From the NCBI GenBank assembly GCA_002391225.1, contig DGRV01000077.1:17222-42905 (forward strand): a stretch of 25,684 nt of DNA, written 5' to 3'. Shown piece by piece: positions 15,088 through 22,749 of this stretch. The notes beneath the pieces are model-generated. The model was given only the letters and a program-made list of their open reading frames with translations. It made no database searches and was not told the DNA's origin. The DNA is from Christensenella sp. UBA4379 (GTDB lineage Bacteria; Bacillota; Clostridia; Christensenellales; Aristaeellaceae). Position 1 is the first letter of the stretch; each line of letters begins with the position of its first letter. A program made the position numbers and the translations under genes.

Positions 15088-15120
15088 CATTACGCATTTC
15101 GAATTACGCATTACGCATTA
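15088..15120. repeat. recF: Heptamer repeat overlapping the 3' end of recF
   Basis: On the minus strand it reads TAATGCG, TAATGCG, TAATTCG, AAATGCG, TAATG. The last recF codons and stop (AAT GCG TAA) are part of the repeat. The gap 15035-15087 contains nothing else recognisable. Confidence 0.8.
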
Positions 15121-16205
15121 TACAGGTTTCCGTTTTTCGCTTCCAATACGCACGCCGGTTCGGCCCCGATAAAGTCCCCCCGATCGGTGCAGGTCAAGAG
15201 GGCCTGGGCGTTTTTCACCCGGTCGATCAGGCGGCGGCGGCGTAAGGGGTCCAATTCGCTCAGCACGTCGTCCAGCAAGAGCAGCGGCGGCTCGCCCTGG
15301 CTTTCGCTGAGCAGGTCGAAGGCCGCCAACTTGAGGGCCAGGGCCGCCGTTCTCGCCTGGCCCTGGGAACCGTAGGCCTGCAGCTCCCGGCCCGAAAGGG
15401 TCAGCCTTAGGTCGTCCCGGTGCGGCCCCACCACCGTGGTGGAGCGGCGCAGCTCCTCGTCCCGCCTGGCCTGCAACTGGGACAGCATCGCCTGCTCCGG
15501 CTCGTCCTCCGGCAGGGTGCTCTGGTAGGCCACGCGGAAGACTTCCTCCTCCCGGCCGCTGATGTAGGCGTAATGCCGGTTCGCCGCCAGGTCCAGGGCC
15601 CGGGCCGTCTGGGCCCGCAGGCGCACCAGGGGGGCCGCCGCCCGAGCCAGCTGCTCGTCCCAGACCGAAAGCTGGGCCTTACTGCCCCCCAGGGCAATGT
15701 CCCGAAGCAGGGCGTTCCTCTGGCGGAGGGCGGCGGTATAGGTCTGCAGGGCGTAAAAATACGCCCGTTGCAGCTGGGACAGGAGCATGTCCACGTACCT
15801 TCTCCGGACGGCGGGCCCGTCCCGCACCACGGAAAGGTCCTCGGGGCTGAAGATCACGCAGGTGGCATGGCCGATCAGGTCCCCCATGCGGGAGGCGTTT
15901 TTCCCGTTGATGTGCAGGAGCTTTTTGCGGCGCTCATGCAGAAAGAGACGGACGCCGATGTCGTGGGTGCCGTCCCGGCGCTCCACAAACAGCTGAACGG
16001 CGGCGCTCTCCTCCCCGTGGCGGATCATGTCGCCGTCGTCGCTGGTGCGGTGGGAACGGCCCAGACAGCACAAATGAACGGCCTCCAGCAGGTTGGTTTT
16101 CCCTGCGCCGTTCTCCCCCACGATGACCGTCACGCCCTCCGGCGGAGTCATCATCAGGTTTTGATAGCTGCGGAAATTCTGCAGCCTCAGCGTTTTGAGC
16201 CGCAT
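15111..16205 (-). CDS. recF: DNA replication and repair protein RecF
   Basis: A 364-residue SMC-like ATPase that binds gapped DNA and helps load RecA with RecO and RecR. Start MRLKTLRLQNFRSY is the family N-terminus (an in-frame ATG five codons upstream is less likely; neither has a strong ribosome site). Walker A is GENGAGKT (residues 30-37), the signature region is in QAYGSQGQARTAALALKLA, and Walker B is PLLLLDDVLSELD. The mid-section CVIFSPEDLSVVRDGPAVRRRYVDM is highly typical. Usually recF lies in dnaA-dnaN-recF-gyrB; here it is downstream of a redoxin gene and a type IIA topoisomerase B gene, in the same orientation. Its stop codon is supplied by an intergenic repeat. Confidence 0.95.
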   Translation of the reverse strand: MRLKTLRLQNFRSYQNLMMTPPEGVTVIVGENGAGKTNLLEAVHLCCLGRSHRTSDDGDMIRHGEESAAVQLFVERRDGTHDIGVRLFLHERRKKLLHINGKNASRMGDLIGHATCVIFSPEDLSVVRDGPAVRRRYVDMLLSQLQRAYFYALQTYTAALRQRNALLRDIALGGSKAQLSVWDEQLARAAAPLVRLRAQTARALDLAANRHYAYISGREEEVFRVAYQSTLPEDEPEQAMLSQLQARRDEELRRSTTVVGPHRDDLRLTLSGRELQAYGSQGQARTAALALKLAAFDLLSESQGEPPLLLLDDVLSELDPLRRRRLIDRVKNAQALLTCTDRGDFIGAEPACVLEAKNGNLYNA

Positions 16206-16314
16206 GCCAGTCCATCCCATCCCGTCCGGGGGCTGTCCCCTCGATTGACGGAAAAAATCATCTGAAAATGTTATGCAACAAAGAAAAATGGATATCTAAA
16301 TCTCCGGGAGGTTT

Positions 16315-16504
16315 GGAGGGGCGAAGCTCCTCCATTTTAAATCCGCAGTACCGGCTTCGCCGGTGCGAGGAGTATTTTTGCGAAGCAGGCTTGACCTGCG
16401 AGAGCAAAAATACATACCTTGCGGATTTGCCGCCCGGGAGCCCTGAAAGGGCGAGAGGCAAATCCGTAGGGGGTCCCCGATAGGGGGACAAAGTCCCCCT
16501 ATCG
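16315..16504. other. Multi-hairpin structured intergenic element
   Basis: Five successive hairpins fill the 308-base gap between the redoxin gene and recF. H1: 16315-16321/16327-16333, 7 bp. H2: ACCGGC/GCCGGT, 16350-16364. H3: GTATTTTTGC 16372-16381 with GCAAAAATAC 16404-16413, plus inner GCAGG/CCTGC. H4: GGATTTGCC 16423-16431 with GGCAAATCC 16457-16465, plus inner GCCC/GGGC. H5: CGATAGGGGGAC 16478-16489 with GTCCCCCTATCG 16493-16504. AAATCCGCA (16339-16347) can instead pair with TGCGGATTT (16420-16428), competing with H4. No convincing coding region is present. A genomic repeat or structured RNA is possible. Confidence 0.7.
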
Positions 16505-16513
16505 AGAAAGACA

Positions 16514-17773
16514 TTAGTCTTTCTTAATCCTTAGGTTCCATTCCCCGTAGGCGGGCCCTACGTACATCTCAAACGCCGGGTCAAAGCTGTAGCCAGCCGG
16601 GGCCATGATCAGCTGGACGTGGTAGGTGCCCTGCGCTCCCTCATAGCGGATGACGCCGTTTTCGTCGGCCACGGTCATGGTGCAGAGGGTATCGGTGCAG
16701 AAGTTGGCCATCAGGCCCGGCACCGGGTCCCCGTTCTGATCGGTGACGCGGAGGACGTAAGCCTGAGGAGCGGCGCTTTCCTGCTGAACAGTCTGGCCGA
16801 ACTCCCAGGTGACCTCATGGCCCTCCCCGCGAATCGCGGCGGCGAGGTTTTCCACATGGTCTTCCCCGGCAATCAGGTATACGACGGAAAGGAATTGACC
16901 GGTTACCGGGTTCGCCAGGCCCACGTAGGAAAAAGATTCCGCGGCATCCGCCCCTGGCATGGTTACGTCGTAGGCAAAGGCGCCTCGCTCCTGATTCAGC
17001 AGGGTCAGAAGCTCGTAATAGTGGTTCTGGAACCCGTCATCAAAGATCAGGTCGGCGGGATTGTCGGCAGCCGCCGCATCCACGCGCAGATGGGCCGTCT
17101 CTCCGGGGATCACATAGGCTTCGAGGGTCTGCGTGCCGTTGTCGATGTTGAAGATGACCGGCTTGGCGTCCGCGTTTTCCACACAGATCCGGGAGGTCTC
17201 GGCGATGGGCAGCATGCGGGTGGCGGTGTCCTTCGGGATGTCCGTCAGGGAAACGGTTTCCGTATAGCCGTCGCCCAGGAAGGCCTCGACGACCCGCTTG
17301 ATTTCGCCGACGCTGAAAAAGGTGCCGGCGCGCAGGAAGCCGGTATTGCCAAAGCGGTCCACGATCACCGTGGTGGGAATGCCCCTGCTTCCGCAGTAGC
17401 GGTACAGGGCTTCATTCTCGTCCCGTCCCATGGGGAAGAGGATGCCGTTGTCCCGGATGTAGGCGTCGATTTTTTCAGCCGTGTCGTTGGGCTCCTTGGA
17501 CAGGGCGATAAAAGCGACCCGGTCCTTGTAGGCTTCGTACACCTCGTTCAGGTAGGGCATTTCCATTTTGCAGGGCGGGCACCAGGTGGCCCAGAGATTG
17601 ATCAGAACAGCCTCGTGGGTCTTGAGCTGCTCGGACAGGGTAAAGGTGTTGCCCTGGTTGTCCACGGCGGTAAAATCCGGGAAGGGCTTTCCCAGGATGG
17701 TCGTTTCTTCAGCTGCGGCTGTGCCAAAGCAGAGCGCCAGGGTCAGAAGGCCCAGCAGAATCCATTTCTTCAT
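16514..17773 (-). CDS. Exported thioredoxin-fold protein (TlpA/ResA-like) with Cna-B-like C-terminal domain
   Basis: A 419-residue protein. A signal peptide (MKKWILLGLLTLALCFGTAA, cut near AAAEE) leads into a redoxin domain (about residues 28-165): NLWATWCPPCKMEMPYL carries the CPPC active site at 65-68, and SRGIPTTVIVDRFG has the cis-proline. Such domains reduce or exchange disulfides outside the membrane. A middle region (about 170-330) is unassigned, and the end (AYVLRVTDQNGDPVPGLMAN...) looks like a Cna-B/transthyretin-type beta-sandwich with two further cysteines (FCTDTLC). ATG 17773 is used because GAAGGAGAAACG lies upstream; an ATG eight codons earlier has no ribosome site. It lies between the topoisomerase B gene and recF. 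Confidence 0.8.
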   Translation of the reverse strand: MKKWILLGLLTLALCFGTAAAEETTILGKPFPDFTAVDNQGNTFTLSEQLKTHEAVLINLWATWCPPCKMEMPYLNEVYEAYKDRVAFIALSKEPNDTAEKIDAYIRDNGILFPMGRDENEALYRYCGSRGIPTTVIVDRFGNTGFLRAGTFFSVGEIKRVVEAFLGDGYTETVSLTDIPKDTATRMLPIAETSRICVENADAKPVIFNIDNGTQTLEAYVIPGETAHLRVDAAAADNPADLIFDDGFQNHYYELLTLLNQERGAFAYDVTMPGADAAESFSYVGLANPVTGQFLSVVYLIAGEDHVENLAAAIRGEGHEVTWEFGQTVQQESAAPQAYVLRVTDQNGDPVPGLMANFCTDTLCTMTVADENGVIRYEGAQGTYHVQLIMAPAGYSFDPAFEMYVGPAYGEWNLRIKKD

Positions 17774-17917
17774 AACAGCGTTTCTCCTTCTTGTCATTCA
17801 GCCAACAGGCTCCCTGATTGATACGCAGACCAATGGCCGCCGTCAGTTCCGCGCAGCATTTTTTTCATTCGGCAGCCGTCCGTTCGCTGACTTGAAAGAA
17901 TAACTTTTACCGGCCGC

Positions 17918-19903
17918 TCACGAATGGGCGGCGTTTCCCTGCTGGGCGTGGGCGCCGTGGGAGGCGTCGAACTGGTCTTCCTTGTTAAAGTCCGCGTGGG
18001 AGATGATGTATTCCCGCCTTGGGTCCACCTTGTCCCCCATCAGCAGGCTGATCATCCGCTCGGCGGCGGCCGCGTCGTCGAGGGTCACCTGCATGAGCTT
18101 TCGGTGCTGGCGGTCCATCGTGGTCTCCCAGAGCTGCTCTGGGTTCATTTCCCCCAGGCCCTTGTAGCGCTGAAGGACGTAGCCCTTGAGGCCGGCGGTC
18201 ACCTTCTTTAATTCTCGGTCGTCATAGGCGTAATGCTGGGTGTCCCCTTTGCGGACCTGGTACAGCGGCGGCATGCCGATGTAGACGTGGCCCTCGCTGA
18301 TCAGCTCCCGCATATAGCGGTAGAAGAAGGTCAGCAGGATGGCGCGGATGTGGGCCCCGTCCTGGTCGGCGTCGGAGAGGATGATGACCTTGTCGTATTT
18401 AAGAGCGCTCAGGCTGAAATCCTCCCCGATGCCCGTGCCCAGGGCGGTGATCAGGGAGCGGAATTCCTCGTTGGCCAGGACGGCGTCCAGGCGCTTCTTT
18501 TCCACGTTCAGGGGCTTTCCGCGCAGGGGCAGGATGGCCTGGAAACGGCGGTCGCGGCCCTGTTTGGCGCTGCCGCCGGCGCTGTCGCCCTCGACGATAA
18601 AGAGCTCGTTGTCCTTGGGGTTGCGTCCGGTGCAGACCGAAAGCTTGCCCACCAGGGGGGCGGCCTCCAGCTCGTTCTTCGTGCGGGCGATGTCCCGGGC
18701 GCGGCGCGCCGCCTCCCGGACCCGGGCGGATTTGAGGGCCTTTTCCACCAGGGCCTGGCCCAGCTGCTGGTGCTTGAGGTCCTCCAGGTAGAGGGTCAGC
18801 TCGTTGGTGATCACGGTTTCCACGGCGGGCTTGACCTCGGTATTGCCCAGCTTGCCCTTGGTCTGGCCTTCAAACTGGGGGTTTTTGACCATCACCAGCA
18901 GCACACAGGTCATGCCCTCGCGGAAGTCCTCGCCGGACAAGTTGTTGTCCTTATCCTTGAGGGCGCCGATGCGGCGGGCGTATTCGTTGAACACCTTGGT
19001 CAGGGCGGTCTTCGCGCCGATCTCGTGGGTGCCGCCCTCCCGGGTCGGGATGTTGTTGACGTAGGAGAAGAAAGAGTCCGTATAGCTGTCCGTATACTGA
19101 ATGGCCATCTGCACTTGGACGTCGTTCTGGACGCCGGTCAGGAAGATGGGATCTTCGTTGACGGCGCTCTTGCCCTGGTTGAGGAAGCGGACATAGTCGA
19201 CGATACCGCCCTCGAAGCAGTATTCCCTGCGGGCGGTCTCCGGGTCCTTCTGCCGCTCGTCCTCCAGGGAGATTTTGAGGCCCTTGTTCAGATAGGCCAG
19301 CTCCTCCAGGCGGCTGCGGACCGTCTCGTACTGAAACTCCGTGGTGTCAAAGATCCGGTCGTCCGGCAGGAAGCGGATCAGGGTGCCGCGCTTCCTAGCG
19401 TTGCCGACCCGGGTCAGGGGCACCGAGGGGATGCCGGCCTTCACCTTGCCTTCATCGTCCTCCTCCTCGGAGGTGAACTTCATCTGCCAGTGGGAATAAT
19501 CCCGGTAGACGTCCACGGTCAGCCAGCGGGACAGGGCGTTGACGACGGAAGCGCCCACCCCGTGCAGGCCGCCGGAATAGGCGTAGTTGTCGTTGCCGAA
19601 CTTGCCGCCCGCGTGAAGGCGGGTAAAAATCAGCTCCACGCCGGAAACACCGGTGGCCTGGTTGATGTCCACCGGCATGCCGCGGCCGTTGTCCCACACG
19701 GAGGCGGAGCCGTCCTTGTACAGCGTCACCTGGACCTCGGTGGCATAGCCGCCCATGGCCTCGTCAATGGCGTTGTCCACGATTTCCCACAAAAGATGAT
19801 GCAGGCCCCGGGAACCCGTGGACCCGATATACATGCCCGGCCGGACGCGCACCGCGTCCAGCCCCTCGAGCACCTTCAGACTGTCTGCATTGTATTGAGG
19901 CAT
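17918..19903 (-). CDS. Type IIA DNA topoisomerase subunit B (GyrB/ParE)
   Basis: A 661-residue ATPase subunit. GHKL domain: EIVDNAIDEAMGG, DNGRGMPVDI and GGLHGVGASVVNALS; transducer with QTKGKLGNTEVKPAV; TOPRIM domain with EGDSAGGSAKQGRDRRFQAI (EGDSA glutamate) and LSDADQDGAHIRAILLTFF (DxD metal site); C-terminal YKGLGEMNPEQLWETTM. With its partner GyrA or ParC it supercoils or decatenates DNA. QTKGKLG, DADQDGAHI and GHVYIGMPPLYQV lean towards the ParE-like clostridial form, while NVEKKRLD is GyrB-like, so I do not choose between them. No subunit A gene follows. AAAGGAACAATT precedes ATG 19903. The gene is followed by a redoxin gene and recF. Confidence 0.93.
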   Translation of the reverse strand: MPQYNADSLKVLEGLDAVRVRPGMYIGSTGSRGLHHLLWEIVDNAIDEAMGGYATEVQVTLYKDGSASVWDNGRGMPVDINQATGVSGVELIFTRLHAGGKFGNDNYAYSGGLHGVGASVVNALSRWLTVDVYRDYSHWQMKFTSEEEDDEGKVKAGIPSVPLTRVGNARKRGTLIRFLPDDRIFDTTEFQYETVRSRLEELAYLNKGLKISLEDERQKDPETARREYCFEGGIVDYVRFLNQGKSAVNEDPIFLTGVQNDVQVQMAIQYTDSYTDSFFSYVNNIPTREGGTHEIGAKTALTKVFNEYARRIGALKDKDNNLSGEDFREGMTCVLLVMVKNPQFEGQTKGKLGNTEVKPAVETVITNELTLYLEDLKHQQLGQALVEKALKSARVREAARRARDIARTKNELEAAPLVGKLSVCTGRNPKDNELFIVEGDSAGGSAKQGRDRRFQAILPLRGKPLNVEKKRLDAVLANEEFRSLITALGTGIGEDFSLSALKYDKVIILSDADQDGAHIRAILLTFFYRYMRELISEGHVYIGMPPLYQVRKGDTQHYAYDDRELKKVTAGLKGYVLQRYKGLGEMNPEQLWETTMDRQHRKLMQVTLDDAAAAERMISLLMGDKVDPRREYIISHADFNKEDQFDASHGAHAQQGNAAHS

Positions 19904-19940
19904 AATTGTTCCTTTACTATTAAAAAATCACTAAATTGCC

Positions 19941-20126
19941 AAATGCGTAATTCGTAATGCGTAATGCGTAATTTCTGCCGTCGGCCCAATGCCTATTGCC
20001 TAATCCCTTGTCCAGGGCCTGCCAGCACGCTGGGCCCTCACAGCCCTAATGCCTAATGACTAATGACTAATGACTAATGCCTATTGCCTAATCCCTAATC
20101 CCTAATCCCTATTCCCTAATCCCTAT
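19941..20126. repeat. Heptamer repeat cluster, TAATGCG then TAATGAC/TAATCCC arrays
   Basis: 19941-19972 is the TAATGCG form; 19987-20009 and 20046-20126 are the TAATGCC/TAATGAC/TAATCCC form, with about eleven consecutive heptamers in the last. A hairpin AGGGCC/GGCCCT lies between. The array runs into the 3' end of the deacetylase gene and supplies its TAG (20116-20118). No gene is seen in 19904-20115. Confidence 0.85.
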
Positions 20127-21726
20127 CCGGCCTGGGCGTTGATACGCGTAGTTCTCCGCTCCAGGGCGTTTCCGTGAGGTCCGGGATGGGCAGGCCCACC
20201 GGGATCAGGGTCGTCTCCGGGGCAGGCGTTTCGGTGGGGGCGGGGGACGGCGTGGGGTCGGAGACGGGGGCTTCGGTCGATTTGGGCGCTTCCGTAGCTG
20301 CGGGCATGCCGGCCGGTTCGGGAGAATGCGCCTGGGTCGGCGCGGGCAGGACGCCCTCGCGTTGAAGCATGGCCTCCGCCTCCGCCCGCTCCCAGCCGGT
20401 AGCGCCGGTTTCGTCCCCGGTGTAGACCGTGTCGTTCTTGATTTCCACATTGCGGATGCGGAACAGCTCGTCCGACGTCACCGTCAGATAGCCCCGCTGC
20501 TGCAGGATGGACAGAAGCTGCTCGCAGTTGTGCCCGCTGTGCTGGGCCAGGTTGTGGGAAAGGATCACCGCCGTGTCCGTCAGGGTCGAGGTCAGGACGC
20601 CCCGGCTGCGGGACAGGGAGTAATCGCTGACCGCGTCGTAGGTGCTGGCGTTCCAGCGGATGATGGGCATCCCGATCTTCACCCGGACGTACTCGTTGTC
20701 GACCCCGCCGGGGGACCGCATGTAATACGGCTTGAGCCCGATCAGGGAGACCTGCAGGTCCTCCAGAGTCTGCTTTTCAATGAAGATCTGGTTTTTGTCC
20801 CGCAGGCCGACGGTGTGCGACCAGGTGTGGCTCTGCACGGCGTATCCCGCGTCGTGCTCCCACTGGATGTAGTCGTGGCACTTGGCCATCTGGGGGCCAT
20901 TGTTAAAGAAGGTCGCGCCCGCGCAGTATTTGCGCAGAATGAACAGTACGTTCGCCGTCACGCCGCGGCTCGGCCCGTCGTCAAAGGTCGGGGCGGCCAG
21001 GAGATAGCGGCTGTTATCCGTCTGCTCTCTGGCAAAGCCGGTCAGCCAGTCCGTCAGCCAGGAATAGGGGATCCACACGTGCATCAGCGTATTGTGCCCG
21101 GAATACAGGGCGTCCGCCCGGAAATGGAACATCAGGTACGCCGGCGTCAGGGTGAAGGGCGCGCTTTCGTAGCCATCCGCCAGCTTTTGAAGCGCCCTTT
21201 CGTCCGCCCGGGAGCCGGGGAAGTAGGCCCGCAGCTGGTCCCGGATCGCCGCCCGGATCAGCTCCCCCGCCTCCGGGGCGAGCAGGTTGTTCAGGGTGAT
21301 TTCCCGGCCCCCCTCCAGGTCAAAGGTCATGGTCCTAAAGGAGACATAGGTCTGCTCCCGCTCGTGGATCACATGGGAGAGGATCAGGAAGGAGGCCAGC
21401 TTTGTGCCGGTGACGGTGACGGAGGCCCCCGTATCCGCCCAGGTCATCACCTCTCCCCCGTGCTTGGGCAGGTGGTTGAGCGTTTCGTCCGCCAGCAGGT
21501 CTACCGCCTGGCGGACCTGCTCATTCACCTGCTCGTTGGCGGTTTTGGGGTAGGTGCGGCATTCCTTCCGCTGGGCGCCGAGGTCCTTCTGCACGTTCTG
21601 CTGCTGAAAGATCAGCAGTTCCGGCAGGGGCTCATAGCCCTCCGCGTTTGTCCGGACAGGGGACAAAGCACACAGACCGCATAAAAAACAGAAGATAAAG
21701 AAAACGCTGAAAGCACGCCGGAACAC
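20116..21726 (-). CDS. Exported polysaccharide deacetylase (NodB/CE4) with N-terminal RsiV-like domain
   Basis: About 536 residues. GTG 21726 is favoured as the start: GGAGGA lies nine bases before it and the next residues form a signal peptide (FRRAFSVFFIFCFLCGLCAL). An ATG 51 bases upstream is open but lacks a site. Residues about 35-235 resemble the DUF3298/RsiV-type domain (TMTFDLEGGREITLNNLL). The NodB domain follows: TFDDGP (about 247-252) with metal/catalytic Asp pair, SHTWSH (about 299-304) as metal histidines, RSPGG, and ILSHN in place of the usual LxHD-type motif 5. It likely removes acetyl groups from peptidoglycan or other surface glycans. The C-terminus is a Pro/Thr/Glu-rich tail of about 90 residues. 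It follows the lipoprotein gene. Confidence 0.88.
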   Translation of the reverse strand: MFRRAFSVFFIFCFLCGLCALSPVRTNAEGYEPLPELLIFQQQNVQKDLGAQRKECRTYPKTANEQVNEQVRQAVDLLADETLNHLPKHGGEVMTWADTGASVTVTGTKLASFLILSHVIHEREQTYVSFRTMTFDLEGGREITLNNLLAPEAGELIRAAIRDQLRAYFPGSRADERALQKLADGYESAPFTLTPAYLMFHFRADALYSGHNTLMHVWIPYSWLTDWLTGFAREQTDNSRYLLAAPTFDDGPSRGVTANVLFILRKYCAGATFFNNGPQMAKCHDYIQWEHDAGYAVQSHTWSHTVGLRDKNQIFIEKQTLEDLQVSLIGLKPYYMRSPGGVDNEYVRVKIGMPIIRWNASTYDAVSDYSLSRSRGVLTSTLTDTAVILSHNLAQHSGHNCEQLLSILQQRGYLTVTSDELFRIRNVEIKNDTVYTGDETGATGWERAEAEAMLQREGVLPAPTQAHSPEPAGMPAATEAPKSTEAPVSDPTPSPAPTETPAPETTLIPVGLPIPDLTETPWSGELRVSTPRPDRD

Positions 21727-21831
21727 TTGACAACATCCTCCAGTGAAAAAGGCGCCACGGACGGGCGGCGCGGGCACAGGGATTTCCAGCCCGGCCCGGG
21801 GCCCGTCAGCGGCGCCATCGGCTTTTCGCCG

Positions 21832-22614
21832 TTATTTGATCGTATTCTTGATCCGGTTGTACACCCGGGTATAGCTGGTGTTGTACCAGCCGGACGCCCT
21901 GAAGGACAGGGTGACGATGCGCCGCTCCGCCAGACACATGTGCATCAGTCCGCGCACGATGATCCCGTCATAAGTGACGCCGCGGTAGGTATTGTAATAC
22001 CCGTCGTACTTGAGCAGGGGGCGGCCGGTCATGGTGGCCTGGCTGAACTCGACGTAGTTGCGCTTGATCTCGCTGAGCTGGTTGTTGAGCTCACTTCTCA
22101 GCTGGTTCACCCGGTAACCGCTGTCCACCTTCTGCACGGTGATGGTGATCTGCCCGTTGACCCCGTCGCGGGTCTCCGGGTCGGTCAGGACGAAGGTGGT
22201 GCTGTCGTCCGTGGTGATCTCCCAGCCGGCCGGCGCCTCGAAGCTGTAGCCGATGGCCGCCTGGTAGGTTTCATACTCGAAGGTGACATCGGGCCGGGGC
22301 GTGGGGGTGGGCATGTCCACCGGGTTCAGCGGGATGGGCGTGGAACCGGCGTACCGGCTCTGCTCCACCGGCTGCGGAACGGCGGCCGCCTGCGTGTAGC
22401 TCTGGGCCGGCTGCTCAGGCTCCTCCGACTCCTCCGGGAAGGAAATGACCGGCGCGGCCGGCGCTTCCGTCGCCGTATTGAAAATGTCCTGCTGGCGGAC
22501 CGCCGTGGGCTGGGCCACGGACACCTCCTGATAGACCACCTGCTCCCGCGCACAGCCGGAAAGCAGCAGGCTCACGCAGAGCAAAAGGGAAAGCAACGCT
22601 GCTGTTTTTTTCAT
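21832..22614 (-). CDS. Lipoprotein of unknown function
   Basis: A 260-residue lipoprotein. MKKTAALLSLLLCVSLLLSG then Cys21 is a lipobox (LLSGC), so the mature protein is anchored to the outer face of the membrane. Residues about 22-110 are low-complexity linker rich in Pro, Ala, Thr and Gln (PIPLNPVDMPTPTPRPD). Residues about 112-260 form a compact alpha/beta domain (YQAAIGYSFEAPAGWEITTD to RVYNRIKNTIK) similar in style to PsbP/DUF-type domains that follow cell-wall-associated lipoproteins; no ligand is predicted. AAGGAGG precedes the ATG. A strong promoter lies upstream, and the deacetylase gene follows 105 bases later, so they are probably one envelope-related unit. Confidence 0.75.
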   Translation of the reverse strand: MKKTAALLSLLLCVSLLLSGCAREQVVYQEVSVAQPTAVRQQDIFNTATEAPAAPVISFPEESEEPEQPAQSYTQAAAVPQPVEQSRYAGSTPIPLNPVDMPTPTPRPDVTFEYETYQAAIGYSFEAPAGWEITTDDSTTFVLTDPETRDGVNGQITITVQKVDSGYRVNQLRSELNNQLSEIKRNYVEFSQATMTGRPLLKYDGYYNTYRGVTYDGIIVRGLMHMCLAERRIVTLSFRASGWYNTSYTRVYNRIKNTIK

Positions 22615-22700
22615 GACGAAAGCCTCCTTGGCCGTTCAACTTTTACCTTTCAGAGAGAACCGGAAAACAGGAAAACGGCATCGGTTCGGTTCTTCATCAT

Positions 22701-22729
22701 ATTGTAACAATTCTTAATCTTTTCGTCAA
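22701..22729 (-). promoter_or_regulatory. Promoter of the lipoprotein-deacetylase unit
   Basis: Minus-strand TTGACG (22729-22724), 17 bases, TACAAT (22706-22701), about 87 bases before the lipoprotein start. AT-rich surroundings fit an UP element. Confidence 0.75.
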
Positions 22730-22749
22730 GTATTTCGCTTCTTTTTACA

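Noticed and set aside
19914..19942. Promoter TTGGCA-17-TAGTAA for the topoisomerase gene
   Set aside because: The expected start would fall inside the ribosome site, leaving almost no leader, and the -35 overlaps the repeat. Not convincing.
18233..19957. Very long plus-strand open frame opposite the topoisomerase gene
   Set aside because: It is antisense to a clearly identified GyrB/ParE gene; high GC codons remove stops. The same applies to long antisense frames at 674-1993, 6148-7899, 16619-17821 and 20326-21684.
20046..20126. Telomere-like CCCTAAT repeats suggesting eukaryotic contamination or a linear end
   Set aside because: The array is short and degenerate, and it grades into TAATGAC and TAATGCC forms found at several internal bacterial sites.
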